Positions 62,818 through 64,000 of a stretch of 64,000 nt of DNA are shown one piece after another. Each line of letters begins with the position of its first letter. Within the stretch, counting starts at the first letter, position 1. The position numbers and the translations under genes are program-made. A model generated the notes under the pieces. It did no database searches, was not told the DNA's origin, and saw nothing but the letters and a program-made list of their open reading frames with translations. This DNA is from Candidatus Hydrogenedentota bacterium. Lineage in GTDB: Bacteria; Hydrogenedentota; Hydrogenedentia; Hydrogenedentales; JAJRTN01. The DNA is taken from the NCBI GenBank assembly GCA_024278275.1, contig JAJRTN010000043.1, positions 1-64,000 on the forward strand, given 5' to 3'.

Positions 62818-64000
62818 TCAGGAACCGGTCTTGTTGCGATCATAGGTAACTTCGGCATGGCATCCGGGTTGGCATGAACCGCCGTTCTCCGTCTTGTTGA
62901 AGCCGATGGGAAGCGCCCAGTTGCCGTAGGGCACACTTTCGCGCAGATGCCGGGGAAGGGGACTGGCGTGAACCTCGTGGCAGGCACGGCAGGTTCTTCC
63001 GCGTTCCGCCTTGTTCACGTGGAGAAAGTGAAGGTTCTGATCCCCGTCCCGGAATCCCGTGAGCCGCTTGGTATATTGCTCCTTGGCCATGGTGGGTTCG
63101 TGGCACGTGAAACACAGAGCATAATTTTTGGGCTCGTAAGGGCTGTAGAATTTTGCCGGGTAGGCCTCTTTCAAGAGCCGGAAATGGGCGCCCCCATGGG
63201 GGGAGTGACACCCGGAACATCCCCCCTCGCGTAACGGGCCGTGCCAACCTTCGTTCTCCTCAAGCAACTTCTTCATGTTTTGAAGGTCGGCGCCGTCCGT
63301 GGCCTTAATGGGTTTGTCATGACACCCCAGGCACAACGCCGACTCTTCCGCCTTCAGCAGGGGCGCCACGCTTGAGCCGTGGGGAAGATGGCATTTCACG
63401 CACCCATCGGGATCCTCCACCGGGCCATGCCCCACCGCGGCTTCCGTGGCGCGTTGAACCACATCTTGGTGGCATTTCGCGCACAATTCCCGAACCGTGC
63501 CGGGTAACATCTTGGGCCTTGGACCACTGTGTGGGTTGTGACAATTCGCGCAGTTTTCCTTCACCGGCTTATGCACGAAGCTGCCCGAGGTCATGTCCGC
63601 GATAAAATCGGTATGGCAAATGGCGCACAGGTCGTTCCCCGCGGCAAGGAGGAGTTTCTCCTGGGCGGAAGCGTGTGGATTATGGCAAATCGTGCAGGCC
63701 CCGACCGCGGCGGGCCCGTGCTGGTACTTGCCTTCCATGATTCCCTGGTCGTGACACGTAAAGCACAGTTCACCCTGGTTGTCCGTGATGAGCATGCCCT
63801 TGGTGTTGGAGCCATGGGGGTCATGGCAGTTCAGGCAATCGTCCTGAACAGGCATGTGAAGGTTTGCTTCCTGGTCATAGGTATCGTGGCAACTGCCGCA
63901 CAGTTCAACCCCCGGCGCCATTTCCTTGAACTCATGCTTTTTGCCTTTCGGATCGTGACATACCTGGCATTCCCCCATGGCGACGGGACCATGAACGTAC
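62818..64000 (-). CDS. Large multihaem c-type cytochrome, N-terminus outside window
   Basis: The frame is open past the right edge: upstream of the first internal Met the codons continue YVHGPVA, the same spacer found between other haem repeats, so this is an internal part. The visible 394 residues hold thirteen CxxCH motifs (CQVCH, CGSCH, CLNCH, CFTCH, CTICH, CAICH, CANCH, CAKCH, CVKCH, CLGCH, CSGCH, CFTCH, CRACH) plus CQPGCH near the C-terminus. Repeats HGPV...CxxCHxPH of about 35-40 residues mark doubled-CxxCH architecture. It is the first visible gene of the leftward electron-transfer set. Confidence 0.92.
   Translation of the reverse strand, partial: YVHGPVAMGECQVCHDPKGKKHEFKEMAPGVELCGSCHDTYDQEANLHMPVQDDCLNCHDPHGSNTKGMLITDNQGELCFTCHDQGIMEGKYQHGPAAVGACTICHNPHASAQEKLLLAAGNDLCAICHTDFIADMTSGSFVHKPVKENCANCHNPHSGPRPKMLPGTVRELCAKCHQDVVQRATEAAVGHGPVEDPDGCVKCHLPHGSSVAPLLKAEESALCLGCHDKPIKATDGADLQNMKKLLEENEGWHGPLREGGCSGCHSPHGGAHFRLLKEAYPAKFYSPYEPKNYALCFTCHEPTMAKEQYTKRLTGFRDGDQNLHFLHVNKAERGRTCRACHEVHASPLPRHLRESVPYGNWALPIGFNKTENGGSCQPGCHAEVTYDRNKTGS

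Overview
This 64 kb stretch is high-GC (roughly 60% or more by eye) bacterial chromosome. Signal peptides, lipoboxes, an outer-membrane-type beta-barrel and many periplasmic c-type cytochromes point to a diderm (Gram-negative) organism. The mix of genes (GH4 glycosidase, Gfo/Idh oxidoreductase with sugar isomerase, NodU-type carbamoyltransferases, AmmeMemoRadiSam proteins, FecR/DUF6600-like protein, VCBS protein, multihaem cytochromes with NHL proteins) would fit an uncultivated phylum such as Hydrogenedentota or a planctomycete relative. That placement is a guess; no rRNA or marker phylogeny is available here. I found no tRNA, rRNA, CRISPR array, prophage or intact insertion sequence.

Layout. 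1-3.7 kb: a partial secreted protein, a zinc-ribbon membrane protein and a GT-C-like membrane protein. 3.8-10.3 kb: GH4 glycosidase, a carbamoyltransferase interrupted by an in-frame TAG, a GT2 glycosyltransferase and an SLC13-type permease. 10.4-14.3 kb: threonine branch (hom-thrC) and lipoate genes (lipA plus a free-standing lipoyl domain). 15-19 kb: a YncE-propeller/phosphoesterase fusion and an anaerobic sulfatase-maturase-like radical SAM protein. 19-24 kb: one leftward set with Gfo/Idh oxidoreductase, TIM-barrel isomerase, aminotransferase and a RACo-like ASKHA protein. 24.3-31.3 kb: orphan PAS histidine kinase, a sugar/glycan cassette (GT-C, GT2, DegT), HAD phosphatase and AmmeMemoRadiSam radical SAM enzyme. 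31.7-37.1 kb: argG, then rsmD-nrdR and an NrdD-like protein that lacks its glycyl-radical end. 37-43.5 kb: a Hanks kinase fused to an MshEN domain, a basic FecR/Arg-rich protein paired with an acidic lipoprotein, and Memo. 43.7-48.5 kb: a translationally coupled glycoconjugate operon (carbamoyltransferase, two GT4 enzymes, PIG-L deacetylase) whose second GT4 carries an in-frame TAA. 49-51.4 kb: a small ribbon-helix-helix protein and an FG-GAP/VCBS protein.

51.7-64 kb: the most distinctive region, eleven leftward genes. Five are multihaem c-type cytochromes (12-site, 7, 5-haem lipoprotein, 4, and at least 14-site, running off the right edge). With them are two NHL propeller proteins, two 2-TM HAMP-like proteins without output domains, a 655-residue beta-barrel and a TPR protein with a thioredoxin fold lacking CxxC. 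Together they look like a trans-envelope electron conduit with an unfamiliar set of accessory parts.

Across the window, intergenic gaps hold several dispersed repeat families. One, about 130-140 bp with ATTTGCGAAA-type ends and a variable but pairing inner stem, occurs five times. I do not recognise it as a named element.
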